Shown here: in pieces, positions 1 through 8,105 of the stretch
Position numbering within the stretch: the stretch's first letter is position 1
How the letters are laid out: each line of letters begins with the position of its first letter
Source of the DNA: Sphingopyxis macrogoltabida
GTDB taxonomy: Bacteria; Pseudomonadota; Alphaproteobacteria; Sphingomonadales; Sphingomonadaceae
DNA length: 64,000 bases
Direction: 5' to 3'
Assembly (NCBI RefSeq): GCF_001314325.1
Contig: NZ_CP009429.1
Location: 3,968,501 to 4,032,500, forward strand
Notes under the pieces: generated by a model
Databases searched by the model: none
Told to the model about the DNA's origin: nothing
What the model saw: only the letters and a program-made list of their open reading frames with translations
Translations under genes and position numbers: made by a program

Positions 1-881
1 AGATCGCCGATGTAGATGATGTTGTCGTTCTTGAGGCAGTTGGCGCTGCGGACCGACAGTTCGAGCTCGTCGACCTTCTTGAGAAGGAAGCGGTTGAGCT
101 GGTTGACGTCCGACTCGTCGGCGGTGGTCGACGGCGCGGCCATGCCGATCATGCCGCTGTCGTTCATCGCTTCTTCGAAGTGGACGAAGACCTGAAGCTG
201 GTCCTGAAGGATGCGCGCGGCGTAAGCGACGGCGTCTTCCGGGGTCACCGTACCGTCGGTTTCGACGGTCAGGTTCAGCTTGTCATAGTCCAGCTCCTGA
301 CCGATGCGAGCATTGTCGACCTTGTAGGCGACCTGGCGCACCGGCGAGTAGAGCGAGTCGACCGGGATCAGGCCGATCGGCGCGTCGGCCGGGCGGTTGG
401 CGGTCGCGGGGACATAGCCCTTGCCGGTGTCGGCGACGAGTTCCATGTTCAGCGTCGCGCCGTCGTCGAGGTGGCAGATGACATGGTTCGGGTTCATCAC
501 CTTGATGTCGCCCGACACCATGATGTCGCCGGCCTTGACGGTCGCGGGACCGGTCGCCGAAAGCTGCAGCCGCTTCGGGCCTTCGCCTTCCATCTTGAGC
601 GCGATCTGCTTCACGTTGAGCACGATGTCGGTGACGTCTTCACGCACGCCGGCCAGGCTCGAGAATTCGTGCAGCACGTTCTCGATCTTGATCGACGTGA
701 TGGCCGCACCCTGGAGCGACGAGAGCAGCACGCGGCGCAGCGCGTTGCCGAGCGTCAGGCCGAAGCCGCGCTCGAGCGGCTCGGCGACGAAGGTCGCCTT
801 GCGCTTGCCGTCGCTGCCAGCCTTGATTTCCAGGTTGCTGGGCTTCTTCAATTCCTGCCAGTTCCGGATATTGACAGTCAT
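1..881 (-). CDS. rpoA: RNA polymerase alpha subunit (partial, 3' end outside window)
   Basis: Alpha subunit of RNA polymerase, the scaffold on which beta and beta' assemble. About 293 codons are present, starting [15 protein letters not shown]; the frame runs off the left edge with no stop. The amino-terminal dimerisation domain ([30 protein letters not shown]) and the interdomain linker are complete. The last visible residues ([18 protein letters not shown]) are the first helix of the C-terminal domain that contacts UP elements and activators. It is the third gene read leftward after rpsM and rpsK; rplQ would be expected next, outside the window. The 100-base gap to rpsK holds a GC hairpin. 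No rpsD lies between rpsK and rpoA, as is usual in alphaproteobacteria. Confidence 0.97.
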   Translation of the reverse strand, partial: MTVNIRNWQELKKPSNLEIKAGSDGKRKATFVAEPLERGFGLTLGNALRRVLLSSLQGAAITSIKIENVLHEFSSLAGVREDVTDIVLNVKQIALKMEGEGPKRLQLSATGPATVKAGDIMVSGDIKVMNPNHVICHLDDGATLNMELVADTGKGYVPATANRPADAPIGLIPVDSLYSPVRQVAYKVDNARIGQELDYDKLNLTVETDGTVTPEDAVAYAARILQDQLQVFVHFEEAMNDSGMIGMAAPSTTADESDVNQLNRFLLKKVDELELSVRSANCLKNDNIIYIGD

Positions 882-951
882 GGACTTCCCTTTGCTTTGG
901 GCGGGACGGGCGGGGATCGGCCACCTGTCCAGCGAGGATTTTATGCGGGCG

Positions 952-968
952 GCGCTCCGGCGGAGCGC
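952..968 (-). other. Hairpin between rpsK and rpoA
   Basis: A perfect 7-bp inverted repeat, GCGCTCC then a 3-base loop then GGAGCGC, sits in the spacer between rpsK and rpoA. There is no T-run after it on the minus strand, so it is more likely an mRNA stability or processing hairpin than a terminator. Confidence 0.4.
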
Positions 969-981
969 GCCCGTAGAGACG

Positions 982-1371
982 TCAGACGCGGCGGCGCTTG
1001 GCCGGGCGGACGCCATTGTGCGGGATCGGCGTCACGTCGCGGATCGACGTGATGTGGAAACCGACCGCCTGCAGGGCGCGGAGGGCCGATTCACGACCCG
1101 CGCCGGGGCCCTTGACCTCGACTTCGAGGGTACGGACGCCATGTTCGGCGGCCTTCTTGCCGGCGTCTTCGGCGCACACCTGAGCGGCATACGGGGTCGA
1201 CTTGCGGCTGCCCTTGAAGCCCATCATGCCGGCGCTCGACCAGGCAATCGCATTGCCCTGCGCGTCGGTGATGGTGATCATCGTGTTGTTGAAGGTCGCG
1301 TTGACGTGGGCGACGCCCGACGAGATATTCTTGCGTTCGCGCCGACGAAGACGCTGCGGTTCACGAGCCAT
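982..1371 (-). CDS. rpsK: 30S ribosomal protein S11
   Basis: Ribosomal protein uS11, which lines the platform of the small subunit near the E-site mRNA exit and helps decoding-site assembly. The 129-residue length is normal. The diagnostic stretches are [17 protein letters not shown] (about 20-36), [27 protein letters not shown], and the C-terminal [18 protein letters not shown] that binds rRNA. It is the second gene of the leftward rpsM-rpsK-rpoA unit, with about 100 bases to each neighbour. The start is the ATG followed by AREPQR, as in close homologues. Confidence 0.97.
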   Translation of the reverse strand: MAREPQRLRRRERKNISSGVAHVNATFNNTMITITDAQGNAIAWSSAGMMGFKGSRKSTPYAAQVCAEDAGKKAAEHGVRTLEVEVKGPGAGRESALRALQAVGFHITSIRDVTPIPHNGVRPAKRRRV

Positions 1372-1444
1372 GATATATTCCTAACCTAATCCTGAATGGC
1401 CGGCGGTGGGCACTGGGCCGCTGCCCCGGCAGGGAAAGCAAGGA

Positions 1445-1465
1445 AGCGCGCCGGAAGGGCGCGCT
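1445..1465 (-). other. Hairpin between rpsM and rpsK
   Basis: An 8-bp perfect stem, AGCGCGCC / GGCGCGCT, with a 5-base loop lies just after the rpsM stop codon. On the minus strand it is followed by a pyrimidine-rich run (TTCCTTGCTTT). It could be a weak attenuator or a 3'-end stabilising hairpin that tunes S13 against S11 and alpha; this role is inferred. Confidence 0.4.
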
Positions 1466-1470
1466 CGACC

Positions 1471-1839
1471 TTACTTCTTCTTGCCGGCGATCGGCTTGGC
1501 CTTGCCCTTGCGGGTGCGCGCATTGGTGTGCGTACGCTGGCCACGAACCGGCAGGCCCTTGCGATGACGCAGGCCGCGATAGCAGGCGAGGTCCATCAGA
1601 CGCTTGATGTTCATCGCCGTGTTGCGGCGAAGGTCACCCTCGACCGTGTGGTCGGCGTCGATCGCTTCGCGGATCTGCAGCACTTCGGCGTCGCTGAGGT
1701 CCTGAACGCGACGCGTGTGGTCGATGCCCAGCTTGTCGGCGATGTCGACGGCGGTCTTGCGGCCGATGCCGTGGATATAGGTGAGCGCGATGATCACGCG
1801 CTTGTTGGTGGGCAGGTTGACGCCCGCAATACGTGCCAT
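1471..1839 (-). CDS. rpsM: 30S ribosomal protein S13
   Basis: Ribosomal protein uS13, in the head of the small subunit, touching P-site tRNA and forming intersubunit bridges. The 122-residue length is typical. [15 protein letters not shown] opens the protein, then the helix-hairpin-helix region [13 protein letters not shown], then [25 protein letters not shown] and a lysine-rich tail KPIAGKKK. It is the first gene of the leftward unit and has its own promoter about 130 bases upstream, rather than following adk/secY as in many genomes. A GGAG..AGGAG purine stretch precedes the ATG. Confidence 0.97.
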   Translation of the reverse strand: MARIAGVNLPTNKRVIIALTYIHGIGRKTAVDIADKLGIDHTRRVQDLSDAEVLQIREAIDADHTVEGDLRRNTAMNIKRLMDLACYRGLRHRKGLPVRGQRTHTNARTRKGKAKPIAGKKK

Positions 1840-1971
1840 TTATTCTTTCTCCTGCTCCACAGGGCGGCTGGCAATCGGCCCCATCTCAAAGCGTCTGATT
1901 TCCAACGCAAAAAACGGACCACGATGCGCAGGCGCGCTTCGCCGTCCGGTCAAGATGTCGGAATGGATGGG

Positions 1972-2000
1972 CAATTAGGGTGAGTCGCGCGCAAAGTCAA
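1972..2000 (-). promoter_or_regulatory. Predicted sigma-70-type promoter of rpsM-rpsK-rpoA
   Basis: On the minus strand TTGACT (2000-1995) is followed after exactly 17 bases by TAATTG (1977-1972). Transcription would start near 1965 and leave a leader of roughly 125 bases before rpsM. The -35 box is perfect in its first five bases and the spacing is optimal; the -10 box is only fair, as is common in alphaproteobacteria. It reads away from the cysQ-like gene and lies just before the rps genes. Confidence 0.6.
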
Positions 2001-2026
2001 GGGAAGTGCGGCGGATCGCACCAACT

Positions 2027-2053
2027 CCTCCCTGTCGCGAAGCGATGGGGAGG
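2027..2053 (-). repeat. Intergenic palindrome after the cysQ-like gene
   Basis: An inverted repeat CCTCCC-TG-TCGC / GCGA-TG-GGGAGG with a 3-base loop, four bases past the stop of the cysQ-like gene (stop at 2057). It lacks a T-run. It belongs to the class of short GC-rich palindromes that in this window always sit at gene 3' ends. It may terminate or protect the upstream transcript and separate it from the rpsM promoter. Confidence 0.5.
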
Positions 2054-2056
2054 TGA

Positions 2057-2848
2057 TCAGGGTTGCGACGTAAGCGCGACCGCGCGATCGTGCAAGCGCT
2101 CGACGACGGCCCGGTGGATTCCGGGGGCGCAAGCGATGACGCCAAAGGCCTGCGCGCGCGGGGTGTTGAAGACGAGCGGCTGGCCGAAGGCATCGGTGAC
2201 GGTCGCCCCCGCCTCGGTGCCGATCAGCGCTGCGGCGGCCACATCCCATTCGAAACCCCAGCGCAGCGTCGCCACCAGATCGGCGCGGTCGTCGGCGACC
2301 AGCGCCATGCGCAGCGCGATGCTGTTCGGTTTGGTGACCATGACGAGGTCACGGTCGATTTTCGGCAGGCTGTCGGCGGGAACGCGCGCACCGTCGAAAC
2401 TCGTGCGGCGGCTCGCCTGCAGCGGCTCGCCGTTGAGAAGCGCCCCCTTGCCCTTTTGCGCAACCCACAGTTCATCAAGCGCGGGCGCGTAGAGCACGCC
2501 CAGCTCGACCGCACCGTCGACGACGAGCGCGACCGACACTGCCCAGCCGGGGCGGCCACGAATGAAATCGCGGGTGCCGTCGATCGGGTCGACGCACCAC
2601 ATCGCGCGGCGCGACAGGCGGTCGGCGCTGTCGGCGGTTTCCTCCGACAGCCAGCCGGCTTCGGGCACCATCGCGCCGAGCACCGCCTTCAGCCGCGCAT
2701 CGACCGCGAGGTCGACGTCGCTGACCGGGTTGTCGTGCGACTTGTTCCAGACGTTGACCGCCTGCCCCTCGCCGCGCCAGCGCGCCATCGCCATGTCGCC
2801 GACCTCGCGCGTCGCGGCGATCACCGCCTCGAGATTGCGACCCGGCAC
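2057..2848 (-). CDS. Inositol monophosphatase-family phosphatase (CysQ-like)
   Basis: Mg2+-dependent phosphatase of the inositol monophosphatase superfamily, probably 3'(2'),5'-bisphosphate nucleotidase (CysQ) or a histidinol-phosphatase relative. Seen motifs: PVSDVD (41-46), WLSEET (66-71) supplying a metal-binding Glu, the signature DPIDGTRDF (87-95), and EWDVAAA near 200. The length of 263 residues fits the family. The start is a GTG 11 bases after the pmbA stop, so the two genes are probably cotranscribed. CysQ would remove the PAP made during sulfate assimilation; the exact substrate cannot be read from the sequence. Confidence 0.85.
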   Translation of the reverse strand: MPGRNLEAVIAATREVGDMAMARWRGEGQAVNVWNKSHDNPVSDVDLAVDARLKAVLGAMVPEAGWLSEETADSADRLSRRAMWCVDPIDGTRDFIRGRPGWAVSVALVVDGAVELGVLYAPALDELWVAQKGKGALLNGEPLQASRRTSFDGARVPADSLPKIDRDLVMVTKPNSIALRMALVADDRADLVATLRWGFEWDVAAAALIGTEAGATVTDAFGQPLVFNTPRAQAFGVIACAPGIHRAVVERLHDRAVALTSQP

Positions 2849-2859
2849 CCGCCGTTTGC

Positions 2860-4203
2860 CTAGCTGCTCGCGACGGTCATGCCGTCGATGCGGAGGGTGG
2901 GAACGTTGGTGCCGTGGCGGAACACCAGGTCGTCGGCGGGAATGAGCGCGGCGAACATGTCGACGAGGTTGCCGGCGACGGTGAATTCGGCGATCGGCCC
3001 GGCGATCTCGCCATCGCGGATGACGAAACCCGACGCACCGCGGCTATAGTCGCCGGTCACCGGATTGACCCCCTGCCCGATCAGTTCGGTCAAGTAGACC
3101 CCCGTCTTGATATCGGCGATCAGCGCCGTGGGCGACTGGCTGCCCGGCGCCAGATGCAGGTTGCTCGCGCTCACCCCCGATGCGCCGCCGCCACGGCTCG
3201 CATGGCCGGTGGGTTCGAGGCCGAGTTGCTTCGCCGAGGCGGTGTCGAGCAGCCAGCCGGTGATCTTGCCGCCGGTCACGATATCGCGCGCCGCGGTCGG
3301 CAGGCCCTCGCCGTCGAAGGCGCGGCTGCGCAGGCCGCGCGGCCGGTGCGGCTCGTCACGGATGACGATGCCGCTGTCGAACAGTATGCTGTCTTCCTTG
3401 CCGAGCAGGAAGCTGGTTCCGCGCGCGATCGCGGGACCGGCGATCGCGCCGAGCAGATGGCCGACGATGCTGCTGCCGACCCGCGGATCGATGACGACCG
3501 GGACTTTGCCGACCGGCGCCTTGCCGGGATTAAGGCGCGCGACGGCGCGCGTGCCGGCGCGCGCGCCGATCTCTGCCGCACTTTCGAGGTCGCCCAGATA
3601 ATGCGCGCTATGCCAGCCATAGTCGCGCTGCATGCTCGCGCCCTCGCCCGCGATGACGCTTGCCGACAGGCTGTGCCCGCTCGATCCATAGCCGCCGACG
3701 AAGCCATGGCTGGTCGCGAGCGCGAAGCGGGTGCGGCTGTGGCTCGCGGTGCCGCCTTCGCTGTTGGTGACCCCGGCGACGGCGCGCGCGGCCTCTTCGA
3801 CCGCCAGCGCCGCTTCGCGCAGCGCCTGGGGATCGGCCTCGCTGCCGTCGTCGAGATCGAGGTCGGGCGCCGGGCCGCGCATCAGCCGGTCCTGCGGCGC
3901 GAGGCCGGCATAGGGATCCTCGGGCGCCTCGCGTGCCATCGCGACGCAGCGCTCGACCAGCTTGGCGAGTTCGCCCGCATCCATGTCGGCGGTCGACACG
4001 CTGGCGCTGCGCTGGCCGACGAAGACGCGGAGCGCAATATCCTGCCCTTCGGAGCGCTCGACATCCTCGAGCGCGCCGAGCCGCATCGAGACCGAGGTCG
4101 CGGCGTTGCAATAATAGAGGGCATCGGCGGCGTCGGCGCCGGCTTTGGTCGCGGCGTCGCACATCATCTGCGCGCGGTCGAGGGCTTCGGCAACAGTCAG
4201 CAT
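2860..4203 (-). CDS. pmbA: TldE/PmbA-family metalloprotease subunit
   Basis: TldE/PmbA, partner of TldD in a heterodimeric zinc protease that trims small peptides such as microcin precursors and the CcdA antitoxin. At 447 residues it has full family length. Seen: the N-terminal domain with VSMRLGALEDVERSEGQD, the central VPVVIDPRVGSSIVGHLL, and the C-terminal SGFVIRDGEIAGPIAEFTVAGN typical of PmbA. The zinc ligands lie in TldD, so this subunit is not expected to bind metal alone. No tldD is in the window. It is followed closely by the cysQ-like gene. Confidence 0.92.
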   Translation of the reverse strand: MLTVAEALDRAQMMCDAATKAGADAADALYYCNAATSVSMRLGALEDVERSEGQDIALRVFVGQRSASVSTADMDAGELAKLVERCVAMAREAPEDPYAGLAPQDRLMRGPAPDLDLDDGSEADPQALREAALAVEEAARAVAGVTNSEGGTASHSRTRFALATSHGFVGGYGSSGHSLSASVIAGEGASMQRDYGWHSAHYLGDLESAAEIGARAGTRAVARLNPGKAPVGKVPVVIDPRVGSSIVGHLLGAIAGPAIARGTSFLLGKEDSILFDSGIVIRDEPHRPRGLRSRAFDGEGLPTAARDIVTGGKITGWLLDTASAKQLGLEPTGHASRGGGASGVSASNLHLAPGSQSPTALIADIKTGVYLTELIGQGVNPVTGDYSRGASGFVIRDGEIAGPIAEFTVAGNLVDMFAALIPADDLVFRHGTNVPTLRIDGMTVASS

Positions 4204-4261
4204 GGCCGCGCCCTATACGGCGCAGGCGTGGGCGTCAAAATCTAAGTCTGTGAGCGAGAGC

Positions 4262-4660
4262 TCAGCGGGTGATCGCGGCGATGGCGTCGGTTGCTGCCAT
4301 TGCGCCGCTGACCCACAGGAAGGGCAGCGTCAGTGCCGCGACCCACAGGCGGCGCACGTCGCGGCGAAAGCGCGCGTGCAGGCCCCAGCTTGCAAGCGCC
4401 TGACGGCTGAGATGATACCAGCGCCGCTCGGTCGAGCGAGCGACGGGAAGCGCGAGCGCAAGCAGCACGACCAGTGCGACGACGATCAGCGCCGAAGGGG
4501 CGCCCGCGGCGATCGCGCTCGACACCAGCCAGATCTGCAGCGCGGCAAAGGCGATCAGGGCGGCCGCCGTGTGCAGCGTCATCCGGCGTCCGAGGCTGCG
4601 CGCGGGAGGCACGCTGGCCGATGAGCGCCGGAACAGGCGCGGTCCGAATGTCGATGCCAT
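4262..4660 (-). CDS. Hypothetical membrane protein with three predicted TM segments
   Basis: A 132-residue protein I do not recognise. Three hydrophobic stretches (about 30-50, 56-74 and 104-124) point to an inner-membrane protein. The short N-terminus is rich in Arg and Ser, and a basic Arg/Trp loop (about 76-104) lies between segments 2 and 3. It sits between pmbA (58 bases downstream on the same strand) and an upstream region of about 225 bases with a relatively AT-rich patch that could hold its promoter. The codon use looks normal for the window. No catalytic motif is visible. Confidence 0.6.
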   Translation of the reverse strand: MASTFGPRLFRRSSASVPPARSLGRRMTLHTAAALIAFAALQIWLVSSAIAAGAPSALIVVALVVLLALALPVARSTERRWYHLSRQALASWGLHARFRRDVRRLWVAALTLPFLWVSGAMAATDAIAAITR

Positions 4661-4885
4661 TATCAGCCTCCCCGGCCGGCGATTCCCAGAAACGCCAAGT
4701 TTTCAGCCAAATATTACCTCGTCAAGACAGGCTGCCAGCGAAACGTTAATTTTTGCACTCGGTTCACCCCGGATTCGCAACAAAAGTGCGCCGGGCTGCA
4801 AAAAACGGCGGCCGAAACCCCACATCGCGATCATTTCAGGGTGAAAAAAGGGCAACCCGGCGCGCGCTGCGGCCGAATCGCGCGA

Positions 4886-5500
4886 TCAGTGCTGCGGCGG
4901 CACGGGGAGCGGCTCCGCATCGGCGCCGCTTTCGTCCGCAGTTGCGGGTGCAGGCGCCATGCCGCCGGCCTGGCGCTCCAGCTCTTCGGCGGCGCGCTGG
5001 CGTTCCTGCAGCGCCTTTTCCTCGGCGACCACCGCGGCTTCGACCTCGTCGGCGGCGGCGTCGATACCGGCGATACGCTTTGCGCGTTCATCGGCGATCA
5101 TCGCCTGCCAGTCGGTCTTGTCGGCCGCCTTGCGTTCGGCCTTGGCACCCTCGACGAGCGCCCGGGTGCAACCGGTGAAACCGCCGAGACCCGTCGGCGA
5201 ACAGCTGTCGGTGCCGAAGCGGCCGACGCGTTCGACCGCGACGATCTTGTTCGCCCAAGCTTCGTTGCGCGGATCGAGCGGGCTGCCGCCACGGAAGATC
5301 TGCGGCACGCGATAGCGTTCGGTTTCGGGCAAGCGGTTGCAGACGACGATTTCGTCGGGGCTCGACTGTTCGCACTTGTCGTCGCCATAGACGATGACCT
5401 GGTTGATCTTTTCGCCGTCGACCGTCGTTTGCTGCGCTGCGGCGGGCACGGCGGCGGCGCTGCCGGCAAGGATCAACGCGAACAGGGGGAGGCGGGTCAT
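4886..5500 (-). CDS. Hypothetical secreted protein with a charged C-terminal helix
   Basis: A 204-residue exported protein of unknown function. The start at 5500 was chosen because AAGGAA lies about 6 bases before this ATG and the residues that follow, MTRLPLFALILAGSAAAVPA, form a clear signal peptide with a cut near AAA-Q. Longer in-frame starts exist but put a charged tail in front of the signal. The mature part has two Cys-containing motifs (DDKCEQSSPDEIVVCNRLPE and FGTDSCSPTGLGGFTGC), which might form disulfides, then a long Glu/Lys/Arg helix (about 130-185) and a Pro/Ala end. Such proteins are common in sphingomonads without a named domain. It follows coq7 after 80 bases. Confidence 0.65.
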   Translation of the reverse strand: MTRLPLFALILAGSAAAVPAAAQQTTVDGEKINQVIVYGDDKCEQSSPDEIVVCNRLPETERYRVPQIFRGGSPLDPRNEAWANKIVAVERVGRFGTDSCSPTGLGGFTGCTRALVEGAKAERKAADKTDWQAMIADERAKRIAGIDAAADEVEAAVVAEEKALQERQRAAEELERQAGGMAPAPATADESGADAEPLPVPPQH

Positions 5501-5580
5501 CGATCGTTCCTTCATCATGTCGTGCCCTCTGGCATCGGAGTCCTGCATCCGTGCTGAACGGGCAGGCAGGTCACACTCTA

Positions 5581-6096
5581 TCAGATACGTTTCGACAGCG
5601 CGATGGCTGCACGGCAACCGGCGCGAATGGCAAGGCTGAGCAGCGGATAGCCGGGCGCCTGTTCGGCCCCCGAAGCGAGCGCCTTTTCCTTATGCTCGAG
5701 CTCTTCGGCACGGAAGTCGGCAACCGCAGTGCTGAGTTCGGGGTCGCTGTCCGCAAGTTCGTCGAGCTGGTCGCGGTAGTGGCGGTCGATCTCGGTCTCC
5801 ACCGCGGCGGTGCATGCCATCGCCGCGCGCGGCCCCATCGCGGCAGTCACCGCGCCGAGGGCGAAGCCCGCGACGTTCCAGACCGGCTGCAACGCGGTGG
5901 GGCGCACGCCGCGCCGCGCCACCATCGCGTCGAAGAATTTGCGGTGCCGTTCTTCCTGCTCGGCCATATGCGCGATCTCGCGCGCCATCGGATGGCGGTC
6001 GCCCATCACCGCGAGCTGCCCGGCGTAGATGCGCGTCGCGCCATATTCGCCGGCCTGATCGACGCGGATCATCGAGGCGGTGCGCTTATTGGTCAT
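5581..6096 (-). CDS. coq7: Demethoxyubiquinol hydroxylase, COQ7 family
   Basis: Di-iron hydroxylase for the last ring hydroxylation in ubiquinone synthesis, on the inner face of the membrane. The ferritin-like four-helix pattern and the carboxylate/His ligands are visible: E17 (VDQAGEYGA), E48-x2-H51, E100 (VETEIDRH) and E132-x2-H135. At 171 residues it matches the short bacterial/mitochondrial-type COQ7. Its ATG overlaps the TGA of dsbB (ATGA), so translation is probably coupled. Longer in-frame starts would run through dsbB in another frame and were rejected. Confidence 0.93.
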   Translation of the reverse strand: MTNKRTASMIRVDQAGEYGATRIYAGQLAVMGDRHPMAREIAHMAEQEERHRKFFDAMVARRGVRPTALQPVWNVAGFALGAVTAAMGPRAAMACTAAVETEIDRHYRDQLDELADSDPELSTAVADFRAEELEHKEKALASGAEQAPGYPLLSLAIRAGCRAAIALSKRI

Positions 6097-6572
6097 CGGA
6101 CGGCCTTTCCGCGGCGAAGCAGCGCGAGGACGAAGGCAGCGCCGGCGAGCGAGAAGATCGCGTTGAACCCGGCGAGCGAAATGCCCGCCAGCGTCCATTG
6201 CGGCACGTCGCAGCGGGTGATCGGCGCGGCCATGATGTCGTCGAGCGAAATCGGCCCGCTCGCGGTCGTGCTGCACGTCGTCAGCCCTTCCCACCAGCCA
6301 TATTCGACCCCGGCGTGGAAGATGCCGATCGCACCGCTGACCGCAATCGCGAGCGCGGCGAGGATGGTGAGCAGGCGCATCGCGCCGTCGTTGCGGCGCA
6401 GCAGCAGCGCGAGCGCCGCGAGCGGCATCGCCGCCTGATGCGGCCAGCGCTGCCAATAGCACATTTCGCATGGGTGCAGGCCAAAGCCATATTGCGACAC
6501 GAGCGCGCCGCCATAGAGGAGCAGCGGCACGGCGAACGCCACGACCGGCGCAGCAAGACGCGAATTCAGCAT
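6093..6572 (-). CDS. dsbB: Disulfide bond formation protein B
   Basis: Inner-membrane DsbB, which reoxidises periplasmic DsbA and passes electrons to ubiquinone. The first periplasmic pair is C35-EM-C38 (HPCEMCYWQRWPH), and the second pair is C100 (LTTC) and C121 (TRCDVP). Four hydrophobic segments fit the known topology. The length, 159 residues, is near the family norm. It lies 11 bases after ctpA and overlaps coq7 by four bases. The pairing of a quinone-using enzyme with a quinone-making one is suggestive but may be chance. Confidence 0.92.
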   Translation of the reverse strand: MLNSRLAAPVVAFAVPLLLYGGALVSQYGFGLHPCEMCYWQRWPHQAAMPLAALALLLRRNDGAMRLLTILAALAIAVSGAIGIFHAGVEYGWWEGLTTCSTTASGPISLDDIMAAPITRCDVPQWTLAGISLAGFNAIFSLAGAAFVLALLRRGKAVR

Positions 6573-6583
6573 CGCTTAGCGGC

Positions 6584-7975
6584 TCAATTGCGCTGCGCGG
6601 GCTTGGCAGCGGGCGGCTTCGTGCCCTGCGCCACGCGCGTCGCTGCCGGTCCGATCCGGCCGATCGTCTGCAGCGCGTAATAGAGCTGATAATCCTCGAT
6701 GCCCTTGGCCTTGAGCTGCTCGGCAGTCTGGCTGAAGCGCGGATCGGTCTTCTCGTCCTTTTCGAGCAGCCCGTCGTCGACCTTTTTCTCGTTGATCAGA
6801 TGGCGGCGCAGGTCGCTCTCGCGGAACTTCGGCCGCGACGCATAGTCGGGGTCCGAAAGCTGCGGCACGCGAATGTCGGGCGCGATGCCGCCCTCCTGCA
6901 CGCTGCGACCCGAAGGCGTGTAATAGCGGGCGGTGGTCAGGCGCAGCGCGGTGGTGTCGGTCAGCGGCAGCACCGTCTGGACCGATCCCTTGCCGAAGCT
7001 GCGTTCGCCCATCACCAGCGCGCGGTGCTGGTCCTGCAAGGCGCCGGCAACGATTTCCGAGGCCGAGGCCGAACCCGAATCGATCAGCACGACGACCGGA
7101 GCGCCCTGCGCCGCATCGCCCGGTTCGGCGAAATAGCGTTCGATATCGCCCTTCTTGCGTCCGCGCTGCGAGACGATTTCACCGCGTTCGAGGAACAGGT
7201 CGCTGATCCCGACCGCTTCGTCGAGCAGCCCGCCGGGGTTCGAGCGGAGGTCGAGGATCCAGCCGCGCGGTTTCTTGCCGAGCGACTTTTCGACCGCGAG
7301 CATCGCAGCCTTGACGTCGGTCGTCGCGTCGGCGGAGAAGCTCGCGACCGTCAGCACGCCGACGTCGCCCTTCACTTCCCACTTGACCGGTTTCAGGTCG
7401 ATGATTTCGCGCGTCAGCGACAATTCCATCGGCTTGTCCTGGCCTTCGCGCACGACGGTGATGTCGATCTTGGTGCCCGGGCGCCCCTGCATCTGCTCGA
7501 CCGCTTCGTCGAGGGTGAGGCCGAAGATGAGCTGGCCGCCGATGTGGGTGATGAAATCGCCGGCCTTGATCCCGGCGCGCGCCGCCGGGGTGTCGGCCAT
7601 CGGCGCGATCACCTTGACCACGCCGTCCTCCATCGTCACCGACAGGCCTAGCCCGCCATATTGGCCGTCGGTCTGGGTCCGCAGCGTCGAATAACCGCGC
7701 TTGTCGAGATAGCCCGAATGCGGGTCGAGGCTGGCGAGCATGCCGTTGATCGCGCCTTCGATCAGCTTGTCGTCGCTGACCGGCTCGACATAATTGGCCT
7801 TCACCTCGAGATAGACGTCCATGAAGCGCGCGATTTCCTGCTGCGTCGAGGCATCGACGCTGGCCATCGCGCCGGTCGCGAGCGGGATCAGCGCCAGCGT
7901 GCTGAGCGCGGCCGCTCCCTGCCAGAGCGCGAAGCGGCGCTTGGGAGTGGCGGAAATCTTCGTCGTTTCGGTCAT
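6584..7975 (-). CDS. ctpA: C-terminal processing peptidase, S41 family
   Basis: Serine/lysine-dyad protease of the Tsp/CtpA family that cuts periplasmic proteins near their C-termini and often controls murein hydrolases. An N-terminal hydrophobic anchor (about 18-40), a PDZ domain (about 100-180; GLGLSVTMEDG, ARAGIKAGDFITHI) and the catalytic core are seen. By the spacing of Tsp the active residues are S304 (in GSASASEI), K329 (in SFGKGSVQ) and Q333. At 463 residues it is full length. The next gene upstream is an EnvC-type amidase activator, so both act in cell-wall turnover; the gap of 130 bases could hold a separate promoter. Confidence 0.94.
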   Translation of the reverse strand: MTETTKISATPKRRFALWQGAAALSTLALIPLATGAMASVDASTQQEIARFMDVYLEVKANYVEPVSDDKLIEGAINGMLASLDPHSGYLDKRGYSTLRTQTDGQYGGLGLSVTMEDGVVKVIAPMADTPAARAGIKAGDFITHIGGQLIFGLTLDEAVEQMQGRPGTKIDITVVREGQDKPMELSLTREIIDLKPVKWEVKGDVGVLTVASFSADATTDVKAAMLAVEKSLGKKPRGWILDLRSNPGGLLDEAVGISDLFLERGEIVSQRGRKKGDIERYFAEPGDAAQGAPVVVLIDSGSASASEIVAGALQDQHRALVMGERSFGKGSVQTVLPLTDTTALRLTTARYYTPSGRSVQEGGIAPDIRVPQLSDPDYASRPKFRESDLRRHLINEKKVDDGLLEKDEKTDPRFSQTAEQLKAKGIEDYQLYYALQTIGRIGPAATRVAQGTKPPAAKPAQRN

Positions 7976-8105
7976 GATCGTCTTTCGGACATGCGGGCCT
8001 TTGCCGCCTTATAAACCCCGGCGCGCCAACCTCCAACGCATTTGCGCGGGCGTCAAGCGCGACATCCCGATACGGTTCAATTGCCGAACCGGGGCTTAAT
8101 GCCGC

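Noticed and set aside
4830..4885. Intrinsic terminator after the exported protein at 4886-5500
   Set aside because: There is a T-run on the minus strand (opposite AAAAAA near 4844) but the stem before it is only three to four bases, too weak to call.
6470..7651. A 393-codon open frame opposite ctpA
   Set aside because: It lies across the protease and dsbB in mirror and has no motif.
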